DNA of 64,000 nt from Streptomyces flaveolus (GCF_000716535.1 NZ_JNWV01000001.1:1-64000); one strand, 5' to 3'. Positions 15,470-24,336 are shown, counted from the first letter of the stretch. Numbers and translations: made by a program. Notes: generated from the letters alone by a model not told the origin.

Positions 15470-17443
15470 GTGCGCAAGCGCTCTCTCACAGCCGCCACCA
15501 CCCTGGCGGTCCTCTTCAGCTCGGCGGCCCTCGCCGTCACCCCGGCCTTCGCCGACTCCACCCAGATCCTGCCCGTCAGGACGACCGGTGACATCGTCGT
15601 CGACGCCGCCCACCAGCAGGTCTTCATCAGCGACCCGCTGAACGGCAAGATCGTCGTCACCGACTACGCCGGCCGGGTCGTCAAGCAGCTCACCACCAAC
15701 CTCTCCGGCGTCACCGGCCTGGAGCTGTCCGCCGACTCCGGCACGCTCTACGCGGCCGTGCAGGACCTCGACGCCATCGCCGTCATCGACACCGCCACCG
15801 ACGCCGAGACCACCCGGTACGAGGTCGGCGACAAGCCGCTCAGCGTCGCCCTCGCGGGCGGCAAGCTGTGGTTCGGCTACGGCGGCGCCGCCGCGGGCAA
15901 CGTCGGCTCCGTCGACCTGGCCGCCGACGACCACACGGTCACCCTCGGCCAGGACAACGGCTGGTACGCGGCCCCGCTGCTGGACGCCGCGCCCGGCTCC
16001 AGCACCCTCGTCGCCGGCGCGATCGGGCAGAGCCCGGTCGAACTGGCCTCCTACGACGTCTCGTCGGGCACCGCCACGAAGGTGGCGAGCACCCGTGAGG
16101 CGGGCAGCAACCTCGGCGACCTCCAGGTCACCCCCGACGGCAAGGACGTCGTGGTGGCCAGCGGCGCGCCGTACTACCAGCAGGTGTTCCGGACCTCCGA
16201 CCTCAACGAGGACGGCAAGTACGTCACGGACGCGTACCCCAACTCCGTCGCCATCGCGCCGAACGGCACGGTCGCGGCGGGCATCGACGGCTCCTACGAG
16301 CCGGACGTCTACGTCTTCAAGCCCGGCACCGGGGAGGCGGTCCGCACCTACGACTTCCCCAACACCGGCACCAGCAGCGGCTCCGACCTGCTGGCCCGGG
16401 GCGGCCTGGCCTGGGCCCCCGACGGCTCCCGGCTGTTCGCGGTGACCAGCAACAACGAGGGCGTGTTCTCCCTGCGTGTCCTGAACGCGCCCACGAAGGC
16501 GGTCTCCGCCGTCACCGTGGACGCGCCGGCCACCGCCACCCGCGCCAAGCAGCTCACCGTCAAGGGCAAGGTCACGTCCAAGACGGCCGTCCCGGCCGGC
16601 ACCAAGCTGACCGTGACCCGCACCGACCTGGAGTCGCCGAAGGGCAAGGCCCTCGCGGCGGCGGTCACCAAGGCCGACGGCACGTTCTCCTTCACCGACA
16701 CCCCGCCGTCCGGCGGCAAGGTGAAGTACACGGTGGCCTACGCCGGCGACGCCGACCACGCGGCGGCCTCCGGCTCGGACTCCGTCGAGGTCTCCCGCGC
16801 CAAGCCGACGCTGACCATCAACAACAACGGCAAGGTGTACTCGTACGGCCAGGACGTCAAGTTCACCGCGCACCTGGGCAAGACGTACAAGAACCGCACG
16901 GTCGAGATCTGGGCCGACCCGTTCGGCGGCGACAAGCCGAACAAGCTGGTGAAGTCCGGCAAGGTCAACTCCGACGGCAACCTGTCGGTCACGCTGGACC
17001 TGAAGCGGGACGCCAAGGTCACGGCGAAGTTCGCGGGCGACTCCCGGTACAAGCCGGCGTCCGCCGCCAGCACCGTCGGCGCCCGGGTCAGCGTGTCCAC
17101 CTCGGTCAGCAGCCACTACAAGGCGAAGTCGGCGTGGGGCCACACGTACTACTTCTTCCACAAGACCAAGGACCCGCTGATCACGACGAAGATGTCGTAC
17201 TACCCGGGCCGGGCGCAGAAGTTCGATTTCGAGGTGTACTACCAGGGCCGCTGGTACCCGGGCGACCCCGCGTACTTCAAGCTGGGCTCCGACGGCGTCT
17301 CCAAGGTCCGCATCACCGGCGACCACGGCCAGGACGTCGGCTGGCGGTTCCGGGTGCGCTCGTCGTACATCAACAGCTCGTCCGGTGACATCGTGAACTC
17401 CACGACGCACGGCGCCTGGAAGTACTTCACGTTCACCAAGTAA
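15470..17443 (+). CDS. Secreted beta-propeller protein with Ig-like repeats
   Basis: 657 residues from GTG 15470. A Sec signal peptide (VRKRSLTAATTLAVLFSSAALA, cleavage near AFA-DS, residue 28) is followed by a YncE/lactonase-like seven-bladed propeller (about residues 30-340; repeated motifs such as IVVDAAHQQVFISDP, LQVTPDGKDVVVASG, LAWAPDGSRLFAV). Two bacterial Ig-like beta-sandwich repeats follow (about residues 345-440 and 445-535), then a C-terminal beta domain rich in Tyr/Trp/Lys (about 540-657). No catalytic motif is obvious. This is a family common among Streptomyces extracellular proteins; cell-surface or matrix binding is inferred. Confidence 0.78.
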   Translation: MRKRSLTAATTLAVLFSSAALAVTPAFADSTQILPVRTTGDIVVDAAHQQVFISDPLNGKIVVTDYAGRVVKQLTTNLSGVTGLELSADSGTLYAAVQDLDAIAVIDTATDAETTRYEVGDKPLSVALAGGKLWFGYGGAAAGNVGSVDLAADDHTVTLGQDNGWYAAPLLDAAPGSSTLVAGAIGQSPVELASYDVSSGTATKVASTREAGSNLGDLQVTPDGKDVVVASGAPYYQQVFRTSDLNEDGKYVTDAYPNSVAIAPNGTVAAGIDGSYEPDVYVFKPGTGEAVRTYDFPNTGTSSGSDLLARGGLAWAPDGSRLFAVTSNNEGVFSLRVLNAPTKAVSAVTVDAPATATRAKQLTVKGKVTSKTAVPAGTKLTVTRTDLESPKGKALAAAVTKADGTFSFTDTPPSGGKVKYTVAYAGDADHAAASGSDSVEVSRAKPTLTINNNGKVYSYGQDVKFTAHLGKTYKNRTVEIWADPFGGDKPNKLVKSGKVNSDGNLSVTLDLKRDAKVTAKFAGDSRYKPASAASTVGARVSVSTSVSSHYKAKSAWGHTYYFFHKTKDPLITTKMSYYPGRAQKFDFEVYYQGRWYPGDPAYFKLGSDGVSKVRITGDHGQDVGWRFRVRSSYINSSSGDIVNSTTHGAWKYFTFTK

Positions 17444-17446
17444 GGG

Positions 17447-18595
17447 TCACTGGGCGGCCTGGAGCCGGCCGAGCTGCCGCTGGACGTTCTCCAGCGCGCC
17501 CCGCCGGCGCCCCGGCACCCTGAGACGCAACTCCGCGAGCGCGGGCCCGAGTTCACGGGCCCGCGCCGTGTCCTTGATACGGGTCCACTGGTGGTGGGCA
17601 CGGTCCACGGCCGCCTCCACGGCGGGCGCGTCCACCGCCTGCCCGGCGGACAGCCGCGTCTCGGCCACCGTCAGCCAGGCCCGGCAACTGCCCACCGGGT
17701 CCCCGGCGAACATCGCCAGATCGGCCCGTACCTCGCTCCAGTGCAGCGCCTGCTCGGAAGCGGCGCCGTACCCCCGCACCGCCTCCGCCTCGTACCGGGC
17801 GGCGATCCCGTCGGCCTCCGCGTGCCGCCCGGCCCGAACGGCGGCACTGATGACGGCGTGCGGGTCCTCGGGGCGGGGAGCGGGGAGCGGGGCGGTGAGA
17901 GGGGCGGTGAACGTGGTGGGGGAGGCGGGGGATGCGGGGGATGCGGGCAGCGCGGATCCGGCGTAGCCCCCCGCGTCGGCCAGCAGCAGATTGCCCTGCG
18001 TCTCCTGCGGGATCCGGCCCACCGCCTGCTGGTGCAAGGCGTCCAGCGGGGGCCGGTGGCCGCTGCGCAGCAGCGTGGCCACCGTTTTCATGTACGCCGG
18101 CTCCGCCAGGCCCCGCCGTCCCGCCGCCGGGGCGATGCGGCCGTACACGGCGGTGTTCCGGCCGGAGTCGAGGCCGCGCCCGGTGACGTACCGCCAGGCC
18201 TCGGCGTCCGCGTGCAGGTCCACGAGGAGCGCGGTGTCCGCGGCGGAGCGCAGGCGCAGTTCCTCGCGGATCCAGTGCCAGGGCAGCGCGGTGTAGCGGA
18301 CCGTGGCCGGCGTGGTGCGGGCCAGGGCGAGGTGGGGCTGGTGCTGGCGGCGGTCCAGCTGGAGCTGGCCGGTGACGTACACGGTGAGCGGGCCGGGGGA
18401 GGCCGCGGCGGCCCGCAGCCGGGTGAGGACGGCCTGCGGTTCCAGCGGATCGGCGAGTTCGATGACGTTCGCGGTGCCGGTTCCGGACAGTACGGCGGGG
18501 GCGACCGCGGCCAGCACCGGCAGGACACCGGCCGCGTCCACCAGGCGCCCCCGGCCCAGCGGCGCGGCCGCGAGCAGCAGCACGGTTCCGGGCAT
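17447..18595 (-). CDS. Caspase-fold-like protein lacking the catalytic dyad, with helical C-terminus
   Basis: 382 residues; ATG 18595 follows GGGGAGG. The N-terminal half has the order of a caspase-like fold: strand TVLLLAAAPLG, strand LTVYVTGQLQLDRRQHQPHLAL where caspases have the FSGHG His loop, then TALPWHWIREELRL, then strand TALLVDLHADAEAW where caspases carry DxCHSG. Neither catalytic His nor Cys is conserved, so it would be a pseudo-caspase. A Pro/Ala/Ser-rich linker (about residues 215-245) leads to an alpha-helical C-terminal part. It is on the same strand as the PP2C phosphatase upstream. The fold call is my inference from motif order. Confidence 0.5.
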   Translation of the reverse strand: MPGTVLLLAAAPLGRGRLVDAAGVLPVLAAVAPAVLSGTGTANVIELADPLEPQAVLTRLRAAAASPGPLTVYVTGQLQLDRRQHQPHLALARTTPATVRYTALPWHWIREELRLRSAADTALLVDLHADAEAWRYVTGRGLDSGRNTAVYGRIAPAAGRRGLAEPAYMKTVATLLRSGHRPPLDALHQQAVGRIPQETQGNLLLADAGGYAGSALPASPASPASPTTFTAPLTAPLPAPRPEDPHAVISAAVRAGRHAEADGIAARYEAEAVRGYGAASEQALHWSEVRADLAMFAGDPVGSCRAWLTVAETRLSAGQAVDAPAVEAAVDRAHHQWTRIKDTARARELGPALAELRLRVPGRRRGALENVQRQLGRLQAAQ

Positions 18596-18956
18596 CGTGC
18601 CTCCCCCAAGTCACCCTGTGGACCCCGCGACCCCTCCGTACCCGGGGCCCCGTGGATCCGCTCTCCAGCCAGCACCGTAACCGCTGCGCCTGCAAACCGA
18701 CGCGTCCCCCTGGCAAACACTCCGTCCCGGAGTAGCCGCCGACCACCCCCGGAACCCCCCGCTCCGCAGACCCTCGACGCCCTCCACGCCCCGTGCGCCC
18801 CACGGCTTACGCCCGGCGCAACCCCCCGGCGCCCGAGGCTCCCCACCGCGCCACAGGCCCTCCACGCCCATGCGACCCACGCCCCACACCCTCCCGCACC
18901 TCCAGCACCCCGCCGCCACGCTCCACCCCGGCTTCCCGCACCCAAGGCGCCCGGCA
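18596..18956. other. 361-bp gap, no gene seen
   Basis: Spacer between the caspase-fold-like gene and the end of the PP2C phosphatase gene. It is strongly C-biased on the plus strand (notably 18780-18950). No frame has a plausible ribosome site or codon pattern. It should hold the promoter of the gene starting at 18595. Confidence 0.5.
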
Positions 18957-20090
18957 TCACTCGTCCCCGCTCAGGCGCCGTACCGCGAAGATCGTCGTGT
19001 CGTCCTCCAGGCAGCCGGCGCTGTGGCGCAGGACGCCGTCGCGGACCCGGCGGACCAGGCGGCGGGGCTCGGTGCGGCGGGGGTCGGCGCGGACCGCGCG
19101 GGACACCTCGCGGGCCAGCGGGTAGAACTCGCCGGACTTGTCGCGGGCCTCGGTCACCCCGTCGGTGACCAGCAGCAGCGTCTCGTCGGCGGCCAGCCGC
19201 ACCCGGTGCACGGGCGGCGGGCCGCCCGCGAGGTCACCGAGGCCGAGCGGCAGCCCGTCTCCACTGGGCAGCTCCCGGACTCCGCACGGGCCGACGGCGA
19301 GCGGGGGCTCGTGGCCGAAGTTCGTGACGTCGATCGCGTCCGGGGTGCCCCCGGGGAAGGAGATGAGGACGGCGGTGGCGAAGCGGTCGCCGTCGTCCCG
19401 GCCGAGCGCGGCGGTGTGCGCCCGCTGCCGCCGCATCCGGGTCTCCAGGCGTTCGGCGACGGTCCGCAGATCCTTCTCGTGGTACCCCGCCTCGCGAAAC
19501 GTGCCGAGCAGCGCCGCCGCGGCCTCCACCGCGCCGAGCCCCTTGCCCTGCACGTCGCCGACGAGCACCCGGGTGCCGTGCGGGCCGGGCTGGATGTCGT
19601 AGAAGTCGCCGCCCACCCGCGCGTCGACGTCTGCGGCCAGATACACGCCCGCGTGCTCCAGCCCGGCCCAGTGCGGCGGCAGCGGGCGCAGCACGGTGCG
19701 CCGGGTGGTCTCGGCGATGTCCCGCATGTGCCCGACGTGCCGTTCATGGCGCACGCGCACGACCGCGGCCAGGGCTGCCAGGGCACCGCCGAGGGCGACG
19801 AGGAGGAAGTCGGCGAGTCCGGCCTGGTACTGGTCGGGCCAGGCGTTGTCCACCAGCACGTACGTCACCACGGACAGCAGGCTGTAGGCGGCCGTCGTCC
19901 ACACCCCGCAGATCGCGGCGGCGATGCCCGGGACCAGCACGATCCAGGTAACGATGCGGAACCTCTCGCCGGTGTTGAAGTCCAGCAGGACGACGCCGGC
20001 GAGCAGCAGCAGGGGCGGCAGCCACGCGACGCTCACCCCGCGGATCCGTAGCAGCCGGCGGCGCCGCCGCTCGTACTCCATCCCCGTCAC
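18957..20090 (-). CDS. Membrane PP2C-family (SpoIIE/RsbU-type) serine phosphatase
   Basis: 377 residues. GTG 20090 is chosen because GGAGGG lies nine bases upstream; ATG 20081 is an alternative. The N-terminus has about four membrane helices (for example VAWLPPLLLLAGVVLLDF, IVLVPGIAAAICGVW, ADFLLVALGGALAALAAVV). A cytoplasmic PP2C domain (about residues 150-375) has the metal-binding motifs GGDFYDI, GDVQGKG, TDGVTE and DDTTIF. Such proteins dephosphorylate anti-anti-sigma factors in partner-switching pathways. No anti-sigma or anti-anti-sigma gene is adjacent. It is divergent from a small membrane protein gene. Confidence 0.88.
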   Translation of the reverse strand: MTGMEYERRRRRLLRIRGVSVAWLPPLLLLAGVVLLDFNTGERFRIVTWIVLVPGIAAAICGVWTTAAYSLLSVVTYVLVDNAWPDQYQAGLADFLLVALGGALAALAAVVRVRHERHVGHMRDIAETTRRTVLRPLPPHWAGLEHAGVYLAADVDARVGGDFYDIQPGPHGTRVLVGDVQGKGLGAVEAAAALLGTFREAGYHEKDLRTVAERLETRMRRQRAHTAALGRDDGDRFATAVLISFPGGTPDAIDVTNFGHEPPLAVGPCGVRELPSGDGLPLGLGDLAGGPPPVHRVRLAADETLLLVTDGVTEARDKSGEFYPLAREVSRAVRADPRRTEPRRLVRRVRDGVLRHSAGCLEDDTTIFAVRRLSGDE

Positions 20091-20232
20091 GGCGGCCGGC
20101 CCTCCATGTCCTTCAGCGAACCACGGGAGGGAACGGCACGCATCCGGGCACCCGTCACCCTCCTGGCCGAGTTGCCAGGCCGTGCGCCCCGGTGTGCCCT
20201 GGACACGGGGGCGAGGAGAGAGGAGTGCTCTC

Positions 20233-20748
20233 ATGGCTCAAGCGGCACCCACGCCCGGCGGAATGTCCCGGCCCGGCCGCACGCCCGAGGCGGAGCGCCG
20301 GTCGTCCGACGTGGTCCGGCGTGCACCCGACGTCTTCGACGCGCGCACCCACGCCGTCGGCCGGCTGGCCGTGCCGGTCGTGCTGGGGCTGATCTACGGC
20401 TACTGGGTGGCGGCCAACAACCGCTTCGGCGGTCCGATCACCGGCTGGAACGTGCTGCTCGGCCTCGTCAGCGCGCTGGTGTTCGCGGTGCTGTGCGCGG
20501 CCCTGCTGGTTCTGGCGCCGCGGATGCCGCGGGAGGTGCACGCGCTGCTGTGGACGGCGTTCGTCGGCTGTGCGTTCGGCTTCCTCTACAACCAGAGCGG
20601 CAGCTTCCTCCCCACCCAGAGCGGCAGCCAGGGCGGTGACGTGCTGCGGTCGGTGCTGATGTCCCTGCTGGTGTCGGCGGCCACCTTCGCCGTGTTCTTC
20701 TACCGCTACTACACGCGGGAGGACGCGTCCGGACGCCGGATCCGATGA
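20233..20748 (+). CDS. Hypothetical integral membrane protein
   Basis: 171 residues; ATG 20233 follows GAGAGAGGAG. The N-terminal about 40 residues are polar and cytoplasmic. Four hydrophobic segments follow (about residues 45-62, 68-95, 100-118 and 137-157), ending in a short charged tail. No known domain is recognised. It shares a 142-bp divergent spacer with the PP2C phosphatase. A long stem-loop terminator follows. Confidence 0.6.
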   Translation: MAQAAPTPGGMSRPGRTPEAERRSSDVVRRAPDVFDARTHAVGRLAVPVVLGLIYGYWVAANNRFGGPITGWNVLLGLVSALVFAVLCAALLVLAPRMPREVHALLWTAFVGCAFGFLYNQSGSFLPTQSGSQGGDVLRSVLMSLLVSAATFAVFFYRYYTREDASGRRIR

Positions 20749-20774
20749 GGAGGCCGGGCCGGGCGTGCGTGGGC

Positions 20775-20812
20775 GTGCGTGGGCCCCGGCCGGTCGGCCG
20801 GGGCCCACGCAC
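20775..20812 (+). terminator. Strong stem-loop terminator
   Basis: A 17-bp perfect inverted repeat (20775-20791 and 20796-20812; core GTGCGTGGGCCCC) with a GGTC loop, 27 nt after the stop of the membrane protein gene. Confidence 0.8.
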
Positions 20813-20873
20813 TCCCCTGTGTCCCCAGTGACCCACATCAGCCACTTTGTTCTCCCCAGCACCAGGAAACACC

Positions 20874-20910
20874 CGTTCGGGTGAACCCTCCACCGGAGAG
20901 CGCCCGAACG
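20874..20910. promoter_or_regulatory. Inverted repeat upstream of membrane protein gene
   Basis: CGTTCGGG (20874-20881) and CCCGAACG (20903-20910) are perfect inverted copies 21 nt apart, about 50 nt before the gene at 20958. It could be an operator or a leader hairpin; nothing in the window names a regulator for it. Confidence 0.35.
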
Positions 20911-20957
20911 CAGTCCTCCCGCTCGCGCACCGGCGCCGGTGGCCGTTGCCTGGAACC

Positions 20958-21881
20958 GTGCCCTCACGCCTAAGGAGCGCCCTGTCGGCCGTACTGATCA
21001 CCCTGTCCTGCCTCCTCGTGCCGTTCGGCGCGCTGGCTGCATGGGCGGCGTACGGGCTCGCCGACACGGGCCGGTACGTCACCACGATGGCGCCGCTCGC
21101 CGCCGACCCGGCCGTGCGGGAGGCCGTCGTGGACACGGTCGGCGACGGCATCCTGCGCGCGGTGGACGAGCATCTGGACGTGCGCCCGCTACGCGGCTCG
21201 GTCCGGCCGTTCGTGCACGACGCGGTGCGTTCCTTCACCCACACCCGCGCCTTCCGGCTGGCCTGGGACACCGGCAACCGGATCACCCACGACGCCGTCC
21301 TGCGCGCCCTGCGCGGGGAGGACGAGCGCGCCGTCACCGTCGACCTGGCCCCCGTCACCGCCCAGGTCAAACGCCAGCTCACCCGTGATCACGTGCCGCT
21401 CGCCGCACGCATTCCGGTGGAGCACACCGAGGTCGCCGTGCTCCCGGCGGACCGGCTGACCACGCTCCGGAAGGGGTACCACGTGCTCGAAGTCGCCGGC
21501 TTCTGGCTGCCGGTGGCGGCCGTCGCCTTCGCCGTCGGCGGGATCGCGCTCGCCGTCCACCGGCGCCGGGCCGTCGCCGCGACCGCCCTGGGCACGGCCC
21601 TGGGCGGCGCCCTGCTCGCCGTCGCCCTGACCGTCGGCCGCGGTCTGACCCTGGCCGACCTGCCCGCCGGGGTGTCCCACCCGGCGGCGGGCGCCGTCTA
21701 CGACGCCCTGACCGGCACCCTGCGCACGGTCGCCTGGCTGCTGCTGGGCCTCGGCCTGGCGGTCGCCCTCACCGTCTGGCTCACCCGTCACCTCCGGCCG
21801 CCCGGCCCCGCGCGACGCCGGCGAGGATCTCCAGCGCCCGCCCCAGCCGCCCCTCCGACACCGACCCGAGCCCGAGCCTGA
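20958..21881 (+). CDS. Hypothetical membrane protein with large extracytoplasmic loop
   Basis: About 307 residues if it starts at GTG 20958 (VPSRLRSALSAVLI); the ribosome site is weak, so the start is uncertain. One N-terminal membrane helix, a soluble domain of roughly 150 residues (PLAADPAVREAVVDTVGDGI onward), then three membrane helices (FWLPVAAVAFAVGGIALAV, ATALGTALGGALLAVALTVG, VAWLLLGLGLAVALTVWL) and a Pro/Arg-rich tail. Streptomyces have many of this topology without known function. The last 101 bases overlap the 3' end of the convergent MocR gene, so the C-terminal tail is coded opposite another protein. Confidence 0.6.
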   Translation: MPSRLRSALSAVLITLSCLLVPFGALAAWAAYGLADTGRYVTTMAPLAADPAVREAVVDTVGDGILRAVDEHLDVRPLRGSVRPFVHDAVRSFTHTRAFRLAWDTGNRITHDAVLRALRGEDERAVTVDLAPVTAQVKRQLTRDHVPLAARIPVEHTEVAVLPADRLTTLRKGYHVLEVAGFWLPVAAVAFAVGGIALAVHRRRAVAATALGTALGGALLAVALTVGRGLTLADLPAGVSHPAAGAVYDALTGTLRTVAWLLLGLGLAVALTVWLTRHLRPPGPARRRRGSPAPAPAAPPTPTRARA

Positions 21882-23127
21882 CCGCGTCCGGCGTCCGGCT
21901 CGGGTCCACGCAGAAGGCCGTACCCGGGGTGACGGCGATGCCGTGCTCCCGCGCGGCGGCCGTGAAGGTGTCCGCCCGCCAGGGCGCGAGCAGCTCCCAC
22001 CACGCGAAGTAGGCGGCCGGGTCGGACCGTACGGCGAACCCGGCCAGCTTCTCGGCGACCAGCCGCTGCCGCTGCCGCGCGTCCTGCCGTTTGGCGGCCA
22101 CCAGCCGGTCCACGGTGCCGTCGCCGAGCCAGCGCACGGCCGCCTCCAGCGCGAAGGAGCCCGCGCTCCACCCGCCGGAGCGGACGGCCCGGGCCACCGC
22201 CTCCACGCGGTCCTCCGGTACGACGGCGAAGCCGACGGTGAGTCCGGGCGCCACCCGCTTGGACAGGCTGTCGACGAGGTGGACCAGGCCGGGAGCCAGC
22301 GCGGCCAGCGGGGGCGTCCCGCCGGTGTCCAGGAAGGCCCAGATCCGGTCCTCCACCACCGGTGTCCCCAGCCTGTGGACACAGTCGGCCAACTCCCGCA
22401 GCCGCCCCGCGCCGATCGTGCGCGAGGTCGGGTTGTGCAGGGCCGGCTGGAGGTAGAGGGCGGACAGCGGCGCGCTGCGGTGGGCGGCGGCCACCGCCTC
22501 CGGCAGGGGTCCCTCCGCGTCCGTGGCGAGCGGGACGAGGACCAGGCCGAGGCGCGCCGCGATCTCCTTGACCAGCGGATACGTCAGCGGTTCCACTCCG
22601 ACCCGGCCGCCGGGCCGGACCAGCGCGGCGAGGGTGGCGGCGATGGCCTGGCGGGCGTTGCCGGTGAACAGGATCCGCTCCGGCCCGGTCCGCAGCCCGC
22701 TCCGGGCGAGCAGGGCGGCGACCGACTCCCGGGCCGCCGGGGTGCCCGCCGCCGGCGCCGGCCGCAGCGCCTGGCCGAGCGCGTCCGGCCGCAGCAGCGT
22801 CGTCAGGGCCGGGGCCAGCAGCTCGGCCTGGCCGGGCACGGAGGGATAGTTCAGCTCCAGGTTGACGAGCGGGGCGCCGGCCGCCTCCGTCAGGGCGATC
22901 CCGGGCTGCCCGTCCGGCGCGGTCGCCCGCACGAACGTGCCGCGTCCGACCTCGCCCACCACCAGCCCCCGGCGCACGAGTTCGGCGTAGACCCGCCCGG
23001 CCGTCGACGGCGCGATGCCGTGCCGGCGCGCGAACGCCCGCTGGGGCGGCAGCCGCTCGCCGGGCCGCAGCCGCCCGCCGGTGATGTCGGCGGCGATCCG
23101 GTCGGCGATGCGCCGGTAGTCGTCCAC
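21781..23127 (-). CDS. MocR-subfamily GntR regulator with aminotransferase-like domain
   Basis: 448 residues; GTG 23127 follows GGGGGAG. N-terminal GntR winged HTH (about residues 5-70: LPPQRAFARRHGIAPSTAGRVYAEL), a linker, then a fold-type I aminotransferase-like domain (about residues 110-440) with the PLP-binding Lys in DSLSKRVAPG. MocR proteins sense a PLP-linked or amine ligand and usually control a divergent gene. Here the divergent gene encodes an alpha/beta hydrolase, and two identical 11-bp direct repeats lie between them. Confidence 0.88.
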   Translation of the reverse strand: MDDYRRIADRIAADITGGRLRPGERLPPQRAFARRHGIAPSTAGRVYAELVRRGLVVGEVGRGTFVRATAPDGQPGIALTEAAGAPLVNLELNYPSVPGQAELLAPALTTLLRPDALGQALRPAPAAGTPAARESVAALLARSGLRTGPERILFTGNARQAIAATLAALVRPGGRVGVEPLTYPLVKEIAARLGLVLVPLATDAEGPLPEAVAAAHRSAPLSALYLQPALHNPTSRTIGAGRLRELADCVHRLGTPVVEDRIWAFLDTGGTPPLAALAPGLVHLVDSLSKRVAPGLTVGFAVVPEDRVEAVARAVRSGGWSAGSFALEAAVRWLGDGTVDRLVAAKRQDARQRQRLVAEKLAGFAVRSDPAAYFAWWELLAPWRADTFTAAAREHGIAVTPGTAFCVDPSRTPDAVRLGLGSVSEGRLGRALEILAGVARGRAAGGDG

Positions 23128-23154
23128 AACTCCCCCTGTTCCCGGGCCGGTTGC

Positions 23155-23188
23155 ATTGCACCGAGGGCAAAGATCTTATTGCACCGAG
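23155..23188. promoter_or_regulatory. Direct-repeat operator candidate for the MocR regulator
   Basis: ATTGCACCGAG occurs at 23155-23165 and again at 23178-23188, in the same orientation with 23 bp between equivalent positions (about two helical turns). MocR regulators such as GabR and PdxR characteristically bind spaced direct repeats, and this pair sits in the divergent spacer. Confidence 0.65.
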
Positions 23189-23214
23189 CAAGCGCGGCGC
23201 CCTAGGGTCGTCAC

Positions 23215-23997
23215 ATGCCCTCCTTCCTCGCATACGAGGACAAAGACCCCGGATACTCCTCCCGGGTTCCCCTCGTCCTCGTCCACGGCCACCCCTTCGA
23301 CCGCACGATGTGGCAGCCGCAGCTCACCGAGTTCGCCGCGACCCGCCGGGTGATCGCCCCCGACCTGCGCGGCTACGGCGCCTCCCCCGTGACCCCCGGC
23401 AAGGTCCCGCTCGCCCGGCACGCCGAGGACATCGCCGACCTCCTGGACCACCTGGGCGTGGACACCTTCGTCCTCGCCGGCCTGTCCATGGGCGGCCAGA
23501 TCGCCATGGAGTGCGCCGCCCGCCTCGGCGACCGGATCCGGGGCCTCGTCCTCGCCGACACCTTCCCCGAGGCCGAGACCCCGGAGGGCCGGCGGAGCCG
23601 CGAGGCCATGGCCGGCCGGCTGCTCGCCGAGGGCATGCGCGGCTACGCCGACGAGGTGCTGGAGAAGATGGTCGCCCCCTACGCCGACCCCGAGGTCAAG
23701 GCCCACGTGCACCGCATGATGACGGCCACCTCCCCGGAGGGCGCCGCCGCCGCGCTGCGCGGCCGGGCCGAACGCCCCGACTACCGCGCCCTGCTGGCGA
23801 CACTGCCGGTGCCCGCCCTCGTCGTGGTCGGCATCGACGACACCTACACCCCGGTCGCCGGCGCCGAGGCGATGCACGCCGCCCTCCCCGACTCCGTCCT
23901 GCACGTCGTCGAGGGCGCCGCCCATCTGCCCAACCTGGAACGGCCCGCGGAGTTCAACCGCGCGCTGGCGGAATTCCTGGCGCGCCTGGACGCGTGA
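23215..23997 (+). CDS. Alpha/beta hydrolase
   Basis: 260-residue cytosolic hydrolase of the alpha/beta fold. HGHPFDRTMW supplies the oxyanion loop (about residue 23), GLSMGGQ the nucleophile elbow Ser (about residue 96), DDTYTP the acid Asp (about residue 208) and EGAAHLPN the His (about residue 236). The sequence style is that of 3-oxoadipate enol-lactonase-like or esterase-like members; the substrate is not deducible. It is the probable target of the divergent MocR regulator. Confidence 0.88.
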   Translation: MPSFLAYEDKDPGYSSRVPLVLVHGHPFDRTMWQPQLTEFAATRRVIAPDLRGYGASPVTPGKVPLARHAEDIADLLDHLGVDTFVLAGLSMGGQIAMECAARLGDRIRGLVLADTFPEAETPEGRRSREAMAGRLLAEGMRGYADEVLEKMVAPYADPEVKAHVHRMMTATSPEGAAAALRGRAERPDYRALLATLPVPALVVVGIDDTYTPVAGAEAMHAALPDSVLHVVEGAAHLPNLERPAEFNRALAEFLARLDA

Positions 23998-24013
23998 AAC
24001 ACAGGCTCGCTCC

Positions 24014-24274
24014 ATGCCCCGGCGCCACCCCCACGCGGCCTTCCGCCGCATCCTCGACACCGGCCTCACCGACGCCGCCCGCCTAGCCGGCCGCGACCGC
24101 GCCCCGAGCCGGCCCGCCCGCACCGCCTCCGTCATCGGCGCCCAGATCGACCACGTGCTGGTGTCCCGGGACTTCACCGCGACCGGCGCCCGCTTCCCGC
24201 GCGTGTCCGGCACCGACCACCGCGCCCTCGTCGTGGACCTCACCCTGCACCGGCGGGACCGAACAGTGCGCTGA
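24014..24274 (+). pseudogene. C-terminal remnant of an endonuclease/exonuclease/phosphatase-family gene
   Basis: 86 codons match only the end of EEP-family proteins: FRRILDTGLTDAARLAGR, then IGAQIDHVLVSRDF and the terminal catalytic region SGTDHRALVVDL. The N-terminal two thirds, with the metal-binding Glu and the earlier Asp/His/Asn motifs, are missing. No frame carrying them precedes it. It is best read as a decayed fragment. A stem-loop follows at 24275-24303. Confidence 0.7.
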
Positions 24275-24303
24275 CAGGCCCGGACCCTGCACGGACGGGC
24301 CTG
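24275..24303 (+). terminator. Stem-loop terminator candidate
   Basis: CAGGCCCG (24275-24282) and CGGGCCTG (24296-24303), 8-bp stem with a 13-nt loop, right after the EEP fragment and before the FUSC gene. Confidence 0.5.
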
Positions 24304-24336
24304 ACCCGGATGGATCAACCCGGAGATAATGGCCGC

